Assembly (NCBI RefSeq): GCF_900105945.1
Contig: NZ_FNSO01000004.1
Span: forward strand, 5,642,001-5,706,000
Length of the DNA: 64,000 nucleotides
DNA from: Amycolatopsis tolypomycina
GTDB taxonomy: Bacteria > Actinomycetota > Actinomycetes > Mycobacteriales > Pseudonocardiaceae
Direction: 5' to 3'
Of this stretch, positions 51,957 through 61,391 are shown one piece after another. The notes beneath the pieces are model-generated. The model searched no databases. It saw only the letters and a list, made by a program, of their open reading frames with translations, and was not told the origin of the DNA. Position numbers and translations under genes: made by a program. Within the stretch, counting starts at the first letter, position 1. Every line of letters begins with the position of its first letter.

Positions 51957-52379
51957 CTAGGGTGGCCCGCCGGTGCTGCCGGAGGATGCCGCCGGACAGG
52001 CGATGCCGGACTTCGCGCAGCCGAGCACGCCCCACACGACCTTGCCGTCGTCGTGGTGACTGACTCCCCAGGCCGAGCGGTCGAAGCCGGAGTCGCCGGG
52101 ATAGCTGCCGTCGTTGTTGGCCGGCAGCACGATCCCGTCGGCGTGCAGTGCGTCGAGCGCGTACTCGGCTTCGGCGAGCGCGCCGTCGACATCGGGTAGC
52201 GTGGGGTGCGGCGAAGGACCGAAGCGGCCGGGACGGTCGAGGACGACTTCGGCGGCGAACTCGTTGACGTCGCGGACCCAGCGACGGGCTTCGGCGACGT
52301 CGCCGAAGCAGACGCCGGGCGTGGAAAGCAACAGAATCCCGTTGCCACCCATGAACTTCAGTGTGGTGACGGCGCCCAC
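51957..52379 (-). pseudogene. Amidohydrolase (decarboxylase-type) fragment
   Basis: The frame carries an internal piece of an amidohydrolase_2-type protein: LLLSTPGVCFGDVAEARRWV, RDVNEFAAEVVLDRPGRFGP and LPDVDGALAEAEYALDALHA with DGIVLPANNDGSYPGD. Both ends are missing: the metal-binding N-terminal HxH and the C-terminal catalytic half are absent, and the last 35 residues are unrelated. Its left-hand neighbour in transcription, the DUF2637 copy, begins 4 bp beyond, so it was probably cut by the integrative module. Confidence 0.7.
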
Positions 52380-52382
52380 CCA

Positions 52383-52853
52383 TCAGGTGGCGGTCTCTCC
52401 GCTCACGGCAGCAGTACTGGTTGCGCCGATCGCTTGCAACAGGCCAGGGCCGACTTCCGACCATCGGACCAGGAGGAGCGGCCCTACCGCGTCGAACGCC
52501 GCCTTACCGAATTCGCTCGCTACGAGAGGCTCTGCCACGTTCAGCGCGAGCGTGATCACGCTGGCGAAGATCAGCAGCCGACGCGCCGACCTCAGCACCT
52601 CCTCCGGGGATGCACCGGTGAGAGCCAGATGCCGGGTGCCGAGCAGAAGCCCGAGGATCGAAAGGTCAACCGCGGGAGCCACGAGCGGAGCGACCCAAGT
52701 GGGCACGCCGAGCCGCAGCGCGAGGTTGAGGACGTTGCCGAAGCCGAAGAGTAAAGTAAGTCCGACGACGACGCCCATGATCACGGTGACGGCCTGCACG
52801 ACGGAGGCCCTGTCCGAAGCAGATCGCATCGACACAGCTGCACGCCTGGTCAT
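52383..52853 (-). CDS. DUF2637-domain membrane protein, short copy
   Basis: 156 residues. It keeps the four membrane helices of the 23.8-kb copy ([76 protein letters not shown]) but stops after VSGETAT and lacks the 110-residue soluble C-terminus. The start overlaps the stop of the HTH gene by 4 bp, as in the other copy. It may be functional as a minimal form or be truncated. Confidence 0.8.
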   Translation of the reverse strand: MTRRAAVSMRSASDRASVVQAVTVIMGVVVGLTLLFGFGNVLNLALRLGVPTWVAPLVAPAVDLSILGLLLGTRHLALTGASPEEVLRSARRLLIFASVITLALNVAEPLVASEFGKAAFDAVGPLLLVRWSEVGPGLLQAIGATSTAAVSGETAT

Positions 52854-53308
52854 CGAGCAACACCTGCTTCGACGCGCGGACGCCCGTGGGTGTCACGCGT
52901 GGGGATGCCGCGTTCACGCAGTTTGTTCAGCACCGTGGTGTGGTTGACGCCCAGGTGGTCGCCGACTCGGGCCAGTGACCAGCCGAGGTTGTAGAGGTGG
53001 ATGGCGTCATCAACCTGCTCGGGCGAGAGGCCGCGGCGGCGCATCGGCACGCCGTGCCGGTGGAGGATGGTGCCGACCGTTCGCCGTTCGATGCCGAACC
53101 GGTCACCGAGCTCGTACACCGTCGCGCCGGACCGGTAGCCGGCGATCAGTTGCTCGACTTGCTCGGGGCCGAGTTTCCGGGCGCGGCCGGGACGATCCCA
53201 CTTGACTGGCGACGGCTCGGGGGTATCGAGCCTGGGGGGCTTCTCGCGAAGCTCTTCCAGAGCCCTGACCTGGTCTTTTATGTTCGAGTAAGCTCCCCTG
53301 ACCTCCAC
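52850..53308 (-). CDS. Double helix-turn-helix protein of the integrative module, copy 2
   Basis: 152 residues from a GTG, the same length as the copy at 24638-25096 and roughly 80% identical by eye (for example [60 protein letters not shown]). The two HTH units are intact. Without an intact integrase it may still regulate neighbouring promoters. Confidence 0.85.
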   Translation of the reverse strand: MEVRGAYSNIKDQVRALEELREKPPRLDTPEPSPVKWDRPGRARKLGPEQVEQLIAGYRSGATVYELGDRFGIERRTVGTILHRHGVPMRRRGLSPEQVDDAIHLYNLGWSLARVGDHLGVNHTTVLNKLRERGIPTRDTHGRPRVEAGVAR

Positions 53309-53420
53309 ATCGCAACGAACCCCTTTGCTTCAGTCGTTTTGGCTGGTCGGAGGGGTTTTCTGCATTGCGGGTTCGATCTTCGGTGATCGTCTTGCGGCAT
53401 GATCTTGTGCTCCTGGTGAG
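53309..53420 (-). pseudogene. 3' remnant of a tyrosine integrase gene plus conserved hairpin, copy 2
   Basis: DNA from 53309 to about 53418 parallels 25097-25206, the 3' end of the intact integrase gene, including the 40-nt hairpin (53318-53357, stems AACCCCT/AGGGGTT) and the stretch GATCTTGTGCTCCTGG. Similarity ends abruptly after CTCCTGG, and what follows is the TetR promoter. The rest of the integrase has been lost, so this module is immobile by itself. Confidence 0.65.
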
Positions 53421-53469
53421 TCACCTCGTAGCAGCCAGCCGTAGCTCGGATGTTCATCGAGGACATCTC

Positions 53470-53498
53470 TTGACTGCCTACCAACTAGAAGGTAGAAA
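53470..53498 (+). promoter_or_regulatory. Promoter with embedded operator for the TetR/SDR pair (leaderless)
   Basis: A -35 TTGACT (53470-53475) and -10 TAGAAA (53493-53498) with 17-bp spacing place the start of transcription at or next to the GTG at 53505, so the mRNA is probably leaderless. The spacer and -10 are covered by the 18-bp imperfect palindrome CTACCAACTAGAAGGTAG (53478-53495), a likely binding site for the TetR protein itself. Confidence 0.65.
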
Positions 53499-53504
53499 TA
53501 CGAC

Positions 53505-54077
53505 GTGACCACGACAGCGGATCGGATCCTGGACAGCGCTCAGACGCTGGTGCAGGTTCGGGGGTACAACGGCTTCTCCTACGCCGACATCAGTGCCGAG
53601 CTGTCCATCACGAAGCCGAGCATCCACCACCACTTCCCCACCAAAGCCGCACTGGCCGAGGCCCTGATCGCACGCTATCGGGAACGGTTCGCCGCAGCGC
53701 GAAAGGAAGTCGACGACGAGGCGGCGGGCGCACGGCAGCGCCTGGTGGGTTATGCCGGACTGTACGCCGAGACCTTTGCCCAAGGCGGCCGCATCTGCCT
53801 CTGCGGCGTCTTCGCCGTGGACGCGGAGAGCCTGCCCGTTCAGGTACGGCAGGCGACGGACGCGTTCTTCGCCGATCAGCGACAATGGGTGGCCGGCGTG
53901 CTGGCCCAGGCGGGCATGCCCGCCACCCGGACCGGTGCGGCAGCCGAGGCTTACCTGGCGTCCCTGGAGGGCGCACTGCTCCTGGCCCGCGCTCACGGGC
54001 AGCCGGACGGCGTCGCCGGACAAGATCGGGATGTGGTGCGGTCGGTGGCGGCGACCTTGGTCGACGCTCTGCTCTGA
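53505..54077 (+). CDS. TetR-family regulator (AcuR/NemR-like)
   Basis: 190 residues. The HTH is TADRILDSAQTLVQVRGYNG with FSYADISAELSITKPSIHHH and FPTKAALAEAL. The C-terminal domain holds LCGVFAVDAESLPVQVRQAT; the Cys pair in GRICLCGVFA recalls redox- or electrophile-sensing subgroup members. Operators flank its own gene and the following SDR gene, suggesting a simple repressor-target pair. No Shine-Dalgarno is present, matching the leaderless promoter. Confidence 0.9.
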   Translation: MTTTADRILDSAQTLVQVRGYNGFSYADISAELSITKPSIHHHFPTKAALAEALIARYRERFAAARKEVDDEAAGARQRLVGYAGLYAETFAQGGRICLCGVFAVDAESLPVQVRQATDAFFADQRQWVAGVLAQAGMPATRTGAAAEAYLASLEGALLLARAHGQPDGVAGQDRDVVRSVAATLVDALL

Positions 54078-54139
54078 AACGCACCACCCAAGGCCGTCAC
54101 ACGTGGCACCGCGGCGACCTTTTTGCATGACCAATCAAC

Positions 54140-54157
54140 CTTCCAACTAGTAGGTAG
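54140..54157 (+). promoter_or_regulatory. Second TetR operator, before the SDR gene
   Basis: CTTCCAACTAGTAGGTAG, identical in 16 of 18 positions to the site at 53478-53495 and 20 bp upstream of the SDR ATG. The centre ACTAGT is a perfect palindrome. Confidence 0.65.
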
Positions 54158-54176
54158 TCAGATGAGGAGAACCGCC

Positions 54177-54953
54177 ATGGGACAGGACTTCACCGGTCGC
54201 AAGCTCGTCGTCGTCGGCGGCAGCAGCGGCATGGGCCGTCAGATCGCCGAGGACGTCGTCAGCCGCGGCGGCAGCGCGGTCGTCGTCGGTTCCCGCCTCG
54301 AGCGGGTCGAGAAGACCGTGGCCGACCTGGCCACCCGCGGACAGGCGTGGGGCGTTACCGCCGACCTGCGCGACCCCGCCGAGGCGACCAGGGTGCGCGA
54401 GGAACTGGCCGACCAGCACGCTGACGCCACGTTGCTGGTCAACGCGGCCGGCGTGTTCAAGCCGCTGCCGTTCCTCGACCACACCCCCGCCGACTACGAC
54501 GCCTACCTGGACCTGAACAAGGCCACCTTCCTGATCACCCAGACCGTGGCGCAGAACATGGTCAACAGCGGCCACGGTGGCGCCATCGTCAACATCGGCA
54601 GCATGTGGGCAAAACAGGCCATCGCCGCGACCCCGTCATCGGCGTACTCGATGGCCAAAGCCGGTCTGCACGCCCTGACCCAGCACCTCGCCCTGGAACT
54701 GGCCGCTCACAAGATCCGGGTCAATGCCATCTCCCCGGCCGTGGTAGCCACGCCCATCTACGAGGGCTTCATCCCACCGGCCGAGGTCGACACCGTCCTG
54801 GCGGGATTCAACGACTTCCACCCGATCGGCCGGATCGGCACCACCGAGGACGTCTCCGCCGTGGCCACCTTCCTCCTCTCCGACCAGGCCGGCTGGGTCA
54901 CCGGCGCGATCTGGGACGTCGACGGCGGCGTCACAGCAGGCCGAAACCAGTAA
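54177..54953 (+). CDS. Short-chain dehydrogenase/reductase
   Basis: 258 residues from the ATG at 54177 with GAGGAGA upstream. The cofactor motif is [20 protein letters not shown], the structural NAG is [14 protein letters not shown], and the catalytic set is S ([11 protein letters not shown] region), Y and K in [20 protein letters not shown]. The C-terminal [20 protein letters not shown] is classical. It reduces or oxidises a small carbonyl/alcohol with NAD(P). It is regulated by the upstream TetR judging from the shared operators. Confidence 0.93.
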   Translation: MGQDFTGRKLVVVGGSSGMGRQIAEDVVSRGGSAVVVGSRLERVEKTVADLATRGQAWGVTADLRDPAEATRVREELADQHADATLLVNAAGVFKPLPFLDHTPADYDAYLDLNKATFLITQTVAQNMVNSGHGGAIVNIGSMWAKQAIAATPSSAYSMAKAGLHALTQHLALELAAHKIRVNAISPAVVATPIYEGFIPPAEVDTVLAGFNDFHPIGRIGTTEDVSAVATFLLSDQAGWVTGAIWDVDGGVTAGRNQ

Positions 54954-54970
54954 CCACCGAGGCGCAGCCA

Positions 54971-55009
54971 GGCCTGTACGGGTTTCACGGTTCGGAGCCC
55001 GTACAGGCC
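54971..55009 (+). terminator. Terminator hairpin after the SDR gene
   Basis: A perfect 12-bp stem, GGCCTGTACGGG (54971-54982) with CCCGTACAGGCC (54998-55009), and a 15-nt loop, starting 17 bp after the stop codon. No T-run follows, as is usual in GC-rich actinomycetes. Confidence 0.8.
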
Positions 55010-55194
55010 CTCACCCCCTTGCGCGCTCAGCAGTTCGCCCACCACAAAGCACAACTGCGGATACCACCGGTTCGAGACCAGCCGAACATCCGCTCATGTA
55101 GCCGCAGAGCGTGCGCCGCGGTGAGCCACTCTCGGCGGCACCACTACGCGGGAGGACCCTCAAGCAACGCCGCTCATGACAGTGGCCCGGCCAC

Positions 55195-55327
55195 ACGACA
55201 CGGCCCGGCCTGATGTTGCTCGGGTGGATCCAAGCCCGAGTCGCCTGCCGGCTGCGCCGGATGTTCGATACGAGCGCGGCCATTCCTCTCACTAATTTTA
55301 CTGGGGCACAGCTGGGGCAAACCCCCT
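55195..55327. repeat. 133-bp diverged repeat, copy 2 (copy 1 at 8708-8840)
   Basis: Gap-free partner of 8708-8840. The shared element CTGGCAGTGAGRGGGTCAG follows at 55435-55453, but here the tRNA T-arm and acceptor fragment that follow it at 8.9 kb are absent. It likely marks the right end of the second integrative-element relic. Confidence 0.75.
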
Positions 55328-55738
55328 GTCACAACTGCACTCACCAACACACAGTTGCCAACAACGGCGATCAAGCACACCATTCCACTAGGCGATTCCC
55401 TATCGCCACAGGTCAGGACCATGATCGGCCCACACTGGCAGTGAGAGGGTCAGCAGCGCTGTTCTTGCTGGTCAAGGACCCCGCCGCCCCAGACCAACCT
55501 TGCTGGAGCTTCGCGGCGGCGGTCAGAAACCCGGCGAGAAAGATCGAGCGCACCGCCCGCAGCGAGATCCACCGCGGAAACCGCGTGCACTTGAACGAGA
55601 TCGGTCGCAAGGTTTGGACCCGCGCAAGCCGCTTCACTTACCCATGGCCGCGAGCGTCTCGTTCATGTCTACCTCGCTCGCGCCAACACGACGGACCGTA
55701 GGTCACCTCCCACACACCACCGACGCCGTACGACACGG
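55328..55738. other. Gene-free stretch between element relic and defence locus
   Basis: About 410 bp without a credible gene; short frames lack starts and coding bias. It has lower GC and mixed composition compared with the flanks, consistent with decayed element DNA. Confidence 0.45.
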
Positions 55739-58700
55739 TCAGTCGACCGGCGGCAACAGGAGGTCATCGAGGTTGGGTGCCTCGGTCGTGACCACCTCGG
55801 CCCGCCGGGCCCATTCCCGCAGGCTCGCGACCGTCAGGGGATGACCGCCGACGCATTCGCGCAGATCCTCGTCGTCCGCCGCAAGAATCGCTTCGGGTGT
55901 GACACAGCCGCTGTCGGCCAGGTCGAGATACACCTGACGAGTCAGCCCGGCGCCGGCCACGCGTGCCAGCGGGACAGCGTCCGCCGGGATACCGAGTTCC
56001 AGCTGCGTCGGGATGAGCTCGCCGAGCCGGACGAGCACCGCGTCGACGTCGGGGTGGATCTCGCGGCCAATCGAGATCACCGTGTCGATCACATCGCGCA
56101 CCCGCGCCGCGACGGCGCGGACGGGACCGATCACATCCTTGCCCGGCATGTGCTTCATGAGGGCGGGTTCCAGCTGCGCGGCAGGTGTGCCTTGCATCCA
56201 GAGCAAGCAGGCCACGGCTTTCTTCGCCCGCCGCGCGGGCAGACTCGGCTCCGGCAGTCGCGTCACGCTGAGCTGCCGCACCGCGGCGGGTGCCGCCCCC
56301 TGCCGGTGCAGTGCAGGCCCGAACGTACCCAGCTCGGCGCGATGACCGCGGTGGTGGACCGGGAAAAGTACCTGGTCGACCTCGGCGGTCAGCTGGGCAA
56401 CCGTGATGAGGGTGGCGCGGTTGAGCTGGTCCTGGGTGAGCGACCGCAGTGCGCGCGTGACACTCAGTGCTGAGCGCACGGACAGCGCGCTTCGGGAGAC
56501 CAGCGTCCCGAGCGGAGTCAAGACCAACGCGCCCTGCTCCGTCTCGGCCACGAACGCCTGGTTGCGGAGCTCGTCGAGCACGCCCAAGACAGTCGAAGGG
56601 TCGAACAGCTCGTCCGCGCCCGCAAGCCGGCGTTGGTGGGACGCGAAGCTGTTGGCCAAGACCGAGACGACGTCATGGATCGTGATGCCGCTGCCGGTTC
56701 GACTGGAAGCGACCAGCACGACGCGCAGCACGAGAGTGTCGATGTCGAGGTCGGGGTGCAAGAGGCTCGAGGTGATGTCTTCCGGGGTGCCGGTGACATA
56801 GCGGTTCCACTTGTCATGCTCGTCGGCGGCACCGTAGGCGAGGACGATCGCCGTCCCCGCTTCGGTGAGTCCGAGCCGCCCGGCCCGGCCGGCGATGTTC
56901 TTGTATTCGGCAGTCGTGTACGGCACGGACCGGCGGAGCCCCAGGGGATGGTCGAGCTCGGCGATCACCACGGTCTCGACCGGCAAGTTCAGGCCTTGGG
57001 CCAGTGTGGTGGTGGAGGCGATGACGCGAATCGGGCTGTCCGGCCGACGGAAGACTTCCTCGATGACGCGCTTTTCGTCGCGTTGCAGGTCGGCGATGTG
57101 GAATGCGACGCCGCCTTGCAGGCACTGGCGCAGCTCCTGCGAGAGCACGGTCGGGTCTCCCGCGGGCAGCGCCTCGATCGCCTCGGGAGCTGCCGGCAAT
57201 CCGAGGGCTTCCGACAGGTAGCGAGCGCTGCCGCGCGCGGCACCTTTGCTGCTGCGGAAGACGATCACCTGCTGGCCGTCACCGACTAGCTTCCGCACCA
57301 GTGGCACGAGGAAGTCCCGAGCACGCCCGGCGTAGCGAAGCGGCAGGAACTGTTCGACGCGTTCTTCACCGTCTTCGAGGGCCCGGAACACGCCGTTCGG
57401 ACGGAGGATGCCTTCGACCAGGGCGACCGGCCGTTTCGTCCAACGGACCGGCTGAGCCTCGAGCCACGAGTCGAGGCCACCGAAGTCGCCAAGGACGGCG
57501 GACAAGCACACCAATTGCGGAGCGATGCCGTCGTCGCGGCGCGACTTGATTGCGGTCAGCAGCAGCTCGAGCAGCGGCCCGCGGCCGGTGTCGACGAGCG
57601 TCTGGACCTCGTCCACGACGATCACCGACAGCATCCGGAGGATGTGCGAGGAAGAGAGCGCTAGGCCGGTGAACTTCTCGTAAGTCAGGATCGCGATGTC
57701 GAACTGGCCGAGGACGAACTCCGGCAGCTGGTCGCTGATCTCCCCGGTGGCACGCACGACCCGGATGCCGAGGTCGCCGTACGTCTTCGTGAAGCGGTCG
57801 AACTGCTCGTTCACCAGAGCACGGGTCGGGAGGAGGAACACCGATCGGCCGCCGCGCCGGGACGCGCCCAACGCGGCCAGCTCACCGAGCATCGTCTTGC
57901 CCGACGAAGTCGGTGCGGACACCAGGACGTTCTTGCCGACGAGCAATCCCGCGTTGTTGATCACGCTCTGCTGTAGCTCGTTCAAGCCGGGGAAGGTCTC
58001 AGCCCACCGGTCAAGCACCTCGTCGGCGATGCCGTGGCCTTTCAGGCTGTCGATGGCTGCGGTCACCGGAGCCGTCGACCGCTCTGGGAACAGTTCCCGG
58101 AACCGCGGGCCGGGCGCGAAGACCGGCCAAGTGGGCGCGCCGTCCAGCTGGCCGCGCAGCGTCGGCTCCTGACGCGCGGCCATGGTGCCTGACGCGGCGG
58201 CGATGACCCTCGTGGTGACGTAGGCCAGGAGGGCGTGGATCGGGACCCGGCCCTTTTCGACCACGCTCTCCTGCCCAAGCAACGCTGTAACAGGTGGTAG
58301 GTCAACAGGCCGTGGCCGAGGACCGGGTCTTCGTAGGCCGGCTGGTCCGCTGTCGATGCGGTGAGGATCAGCCGGCCACGGCCCGCGAGCTGATCGAGCC
58401 GGGCCGCGGTGGACAGCAGAGCGCCCCCGGAGACCGACCCACGGGGCTGATACTGGGCGTGCAGCACCTTGGCACCGGCACCGCCGGAGAAGCAGCAGTC
58501 CAGGACGACGACCAGCTGGCGCGCCGGGATCGCGGAGACGCGTTCGGTCAGGTCGTCCAGCAGCAGGCAGGAACCGGCGAAATCCGCCGGGTCGGCGTCG
58601 TAGGTGACCAGCTCGTGGGTGTCGGTGCCGTGCCCGGAGAACGTGATCACGACGACGTCGTCCGGGCTCGCGGTCTCGGTCAGCACGTCCAGCTCGGTGA

Positions 58701-58914
58701 CCAGCCGGTCGCGGGTGGCGTCCTGATCCAGGAGCCGGACAGTGTTGCCGCCGAGGTTGTCCTCGAACAGCGCGTGTAGTGCTGCGGCGTCTCGTACCGC
58801 AGAGGCCAGGTTCGGGATCCGCGGTGATTCGTACCGGTCCACGCCGACGAACAGGCCGCGCAGACGCGGCACGATCTGCTCCGCTGTCGCGTCTGCCAGC
58901 TCGTCCGGGTGCAT
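55739..58914 (-). pseudogene. Caspase-like peptidase fused to Ski2-like SF2 helicase, split by a one-base frameshift
   Basis: Frame 1 from the ATG at 58914 encodes a C14 caspase-like domain: RLRGLFVGVDRYESPRIPNL, catalytic His95 in VVITFSGHGTDTHE and Cys141 in LVVVLDCCFSGGAG. It ends LLTYHLLQRCLG at about 58275. Frame 2 continues LLGQESVVEKGRVPIHALLA and carries a full helicase: motif I SAPTSSGKTMLGE, II IVVDEVQTLVD, III VCLSAVLGD, V IASTTTLAQGLNLP, VI YKNIAGRAGRLG, then a helix-hairpin-helix-like C-terminus (LDLADSGCVTPEAILAADDE). Adding one G between 58284 and 58285 gives LLQALLGQESVVEK and one 1058-residue protein. As written the gene is disrupted; a sequencing error is possible. Confidence 0.85.
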
Positions 58915-59543
58915 CGCGAGATTCTCTCACCCGGGTTGACGCGTACACGATCCGGTGAATTGTAGCCACGAGCGCGGCCCGACGCGGGTCTCCTCACCCG
59001 GGTAAATTCGACTTGCAGACGAAGAAGCGCTGGCCGAAGTCCAGGGGGCCGTTAGTGGCCAGCAACGTCGTCGCCTTGTCACCAGCCGGCCACGGTCGCT
59101 TAGCTGGTGCTGCAGCTCGCAGCCGAAGGCGAGGGGGCTCGCCGCGCGCAGATCGCGCGCCCTTTCATCGCGGTTGTCCGATCGGTCCCCGGTGACGTAC
59201 TCACAAACCTCGGCACCACCATCCGCGACTGCGGCTCCGATGCCGATCATTGAAATCACGCTCGCCGAAGGCGACTCCACGACTCAGCTGCGCGAGTCCG
59301 ACTGCTCGCATGGTCCTTTGAGGACAGTAGAGGCCTCGGTGCCAACTCGTACGGCCGATGTGCGACGGACAGAACAATTTCGCCGGCCGGCGCTCCCGCG
59401 CTCTTCGCCCCCGCGACGAGGACGAGGGCCAGTCGAATTCAACCTCGACCTCGGGAGTTCACGACTTCTGACGCTCGTACGTCTCAGCCCGCTTTCGGAA
59501 GATGTCGCGAGGTTTCGGCTCCTTGGGGAGTAACATCCGCTGG
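58915..59543. other. Divergent intergenic region of the caspase-helicase/HEPN locus
   Basis: About 630 bp without a credible gene. It must hold the promoters of both divergent genes. I do not see a clear operator palindrome; short frames on either strand have no start signals. Confidence 0.45.
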
Positions 59544-61391
59544 ATGTCCAGCACGACAGCGGAAGAGTCTGATTTCGATCTTTCCCGGGAGAGGATCACG
59601 GAACTCGCCGCACTCGCGGATGCCGCTGCCGCGGAAGCGAAGCGCGGCTGGTACGAGATCTCCTCCGCGCTCACGGACAAGCGCGGCGCAGCGGACGTCG
59701 ACGCCATCGCGATCGCCTTCGACTACCGCCTGCAGGAGCGCATCGACGGGAACAGCAACCCCGTGTTCCACGCCGCACAGCTGACGCCTCTTGCGGAGCT
59801 GCCGACGTCCGTTGCGGACCTATGGGCGAACGTCGTGGGCGCCACCGCGTCGGTGCCGGTTCGCGCGCGCCTGCACGATCTCCTCTTCACCCTCGGCAGG
59901 CAGCCCAAGCACAAGCACGCCGACCAAGCCTGCCGGGCCTACCTGGAAGTGGGCGCGGGGAACTGGGGTTCGCTGTACCGCGTACGCGCCCTGGCCCGCG
60001 CGCTCGACATCGCCCGGCAGATGAACCGCAACGACCTTGCGGACGACGCGATGAAGCAGATCATCGCTAACGCCCGGGAGTCCCTCGACGGCGTTGAATG
60101 GCAGCCCGGCGTATCCCTGCGTCTGATCGGCCGCCTCGCCGAGGAGAAGAACCCGCCGACCGGTGTCGACGATCTCCTGGTGGAGGCGCGAGCACGTTAC
60201 GCCGGAGACCCCTACATCGAGGTCGACGCGGCTATGTTGCAGCGCCGCCTCGCGAAGGGCGACAAGGACGCACTGGGGCGGATCGACCGGGAGGTCGTCG
60301 GGATCTGGACGAAGGCCGCAGAGGCGTCGACCGGGCTCCAGAGGCTGGGACATCTCACCAAGGCGGTCGACTATGCCAGAGACCACGGGCAGACCGGCCT
60401 ACTCGCCGCGGCCACCACCGCCCTGCAGGCGATCGGCATCGATGACCTGGGGATGCAGACGTTCCGTGTCCCCGTCGAGATTCCCGACGAGAAGATCAGC
60501 AAGTGGATCGGCTACTTCACCCAGGGCGATGACTGGCGCGTATGTATCGCGCGGTTCGAGAACGGCGAGCACGGGACGCCTCCAACCGGCCGAACCGCGG
60601 AGAACCGCTCCCAGATGGCCAAGGACACCTCGCTGTACTCGATGATTCCGCACTCGAAGATCGGTGGTGACGGGCTCCCGCGGTGGGAACCGCAGAACGA
60701 GGACGACCAGGAAGAGCAACGTCTGTCCGATGTAGAGATGTTCAGGATGCAGCTGTGCGCGCCGCTGCTCGCCAAGGCGTTGCACGAAATCGGGGTCGTC
60801 CACCACCCGATCCGCGAGGAAGTCGAGGAGTTCTTCGCTGAACGGATCTTCCTGCCGCCGGACATCCCCCGGGTCTTGGCCGACGCATTGACGAGGTACT
60901 GGCGCCGAGACTACGAAGCCTGCGCCTACCTGCTCGCGCCGAAGATCGAGACGATGCTTCGCGTCCTCGCCAGGGCGATTGACGAGCCGGTTTACCTGAC
61001 CCAGCGGAAGAACACTCCGGGGAAGTACGTCGGACTCGGGACTCTGATCTCGACGCTCGGTAAGCACGGCCTGGACGAGTCCTGGGGCAGGTACCTCTCC
61101 ACACTGCTCGCCGGCCCGACGGGGTGGAATCTGCGGAACGAGCTGGCACACGGGTTCGTCGACGAGGTTTCCGCGCCCATGGCCGCGCTGCTGATCCAGG
61201 CGACGCTCTACGTCGCCAACCTCGCCCCGCGCGGACGAGCCGCCGCCGACGCCAGAGGCCGAATAGGCGCACCGCTCGAGGCGTGCATGCAGACCGGCCG
61301 CGGCCTGCGCCCCTTCGAGAGCACCGGGCAGCTGGCCACGACTCGCCGCCGCGGAGGCTTGGGAGCCGGCCGGACACAGAGTCGACCGTAG
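59544..61391 (+). CDS. DUF4209-like protein with HEPN-type RNxxxHG motif
   Basis: About 615 residues from the ATG at 59544 with GGGGAG 15 bp upstream; a GTG at 59502 is an alternative. The N-terminal 350 residues are helical with repeat-like character (FHAAQLTPLAELPTSVADLW, YRVRALARALDIARQMNRND). The C-terminal part contains EIGVVHHPIREEVEEFFAER, APKIETMLRVLARAIDEPVY and NLRNELAHGFVDE. Arg531-His536 form the RNxxxHG motif of DUF4209, which also fits the Rx4-6H active site of HEPN ribonucleases. It is probably a nuclease effector or a regulatory partner in the locus shared with the caspase-helicase. The last 40 residues are low-complexity. Confidence 0.75.
   Translation: MSSTTAEESDFDLSRERITELAALADAAAAEAKRGWYEISSALTDKRGAADVDAIAIAFDYRLQERIDGNSNPVFHAAQLTPLAELPTSVADLWANVVGATASVPVRARLHDLLFTLGRQPKHKHADQACRAYLEVGAGNWGSLYRVRALARALDIARQMNRNDLADDAMKQIIANARESLDGVEWQPGVSLRLIGRLAEEKNPPTGVDDLLVEARARYAGDPYIEVDAAMLQRRLAKGDKDALGRIDREVVGIWTKAAEASTGLQRLGHLTKAVDYARDHGQTGLLAAATTALQAIGIDDLGMQTFRVPVEIPDEKISKWIGYFTQGDDWRVCIARFENGEHGTPPTGRTAENRSQMAKDTSLYSMIPHSKIGGDGLPRWEPQNEDDQEEQRLSDVEMFRMQLCAPLLAKALHEIGVVHHPIREEVEEFFAERIFLPPDIPRVLADALTRYWRRDYEACAYLLAPKIETMLRVLARAIDEPVYLTQRKNTPGKYVGLGTLISTLGKHGLDESWGRYLSTLLAGPTGWNLRNELAHGFVDEVSAPMAALLIQATLYVANLAPRGRAAADARGRIGAPLEACMQTGRGLRPFESTGQLATTRRRGGLGAGRTQSRP

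Noticed and set aside
52383..52853. CRISPR-like or tandem repeat content
   Set aside because: I looked for regularly spaced short repeats throughout; none is present in the window. The similarity here is a one-to-one module duplication with 24 kb.
58915..59543. Small gene between the caspase-helicase and the HEPN-like gene
   Set aside because: A minus-strand frame at 58927-59280 has no Shine-Dalgarno, no motif and mixed codon use; the stretch is better read as the divergent promoter region.
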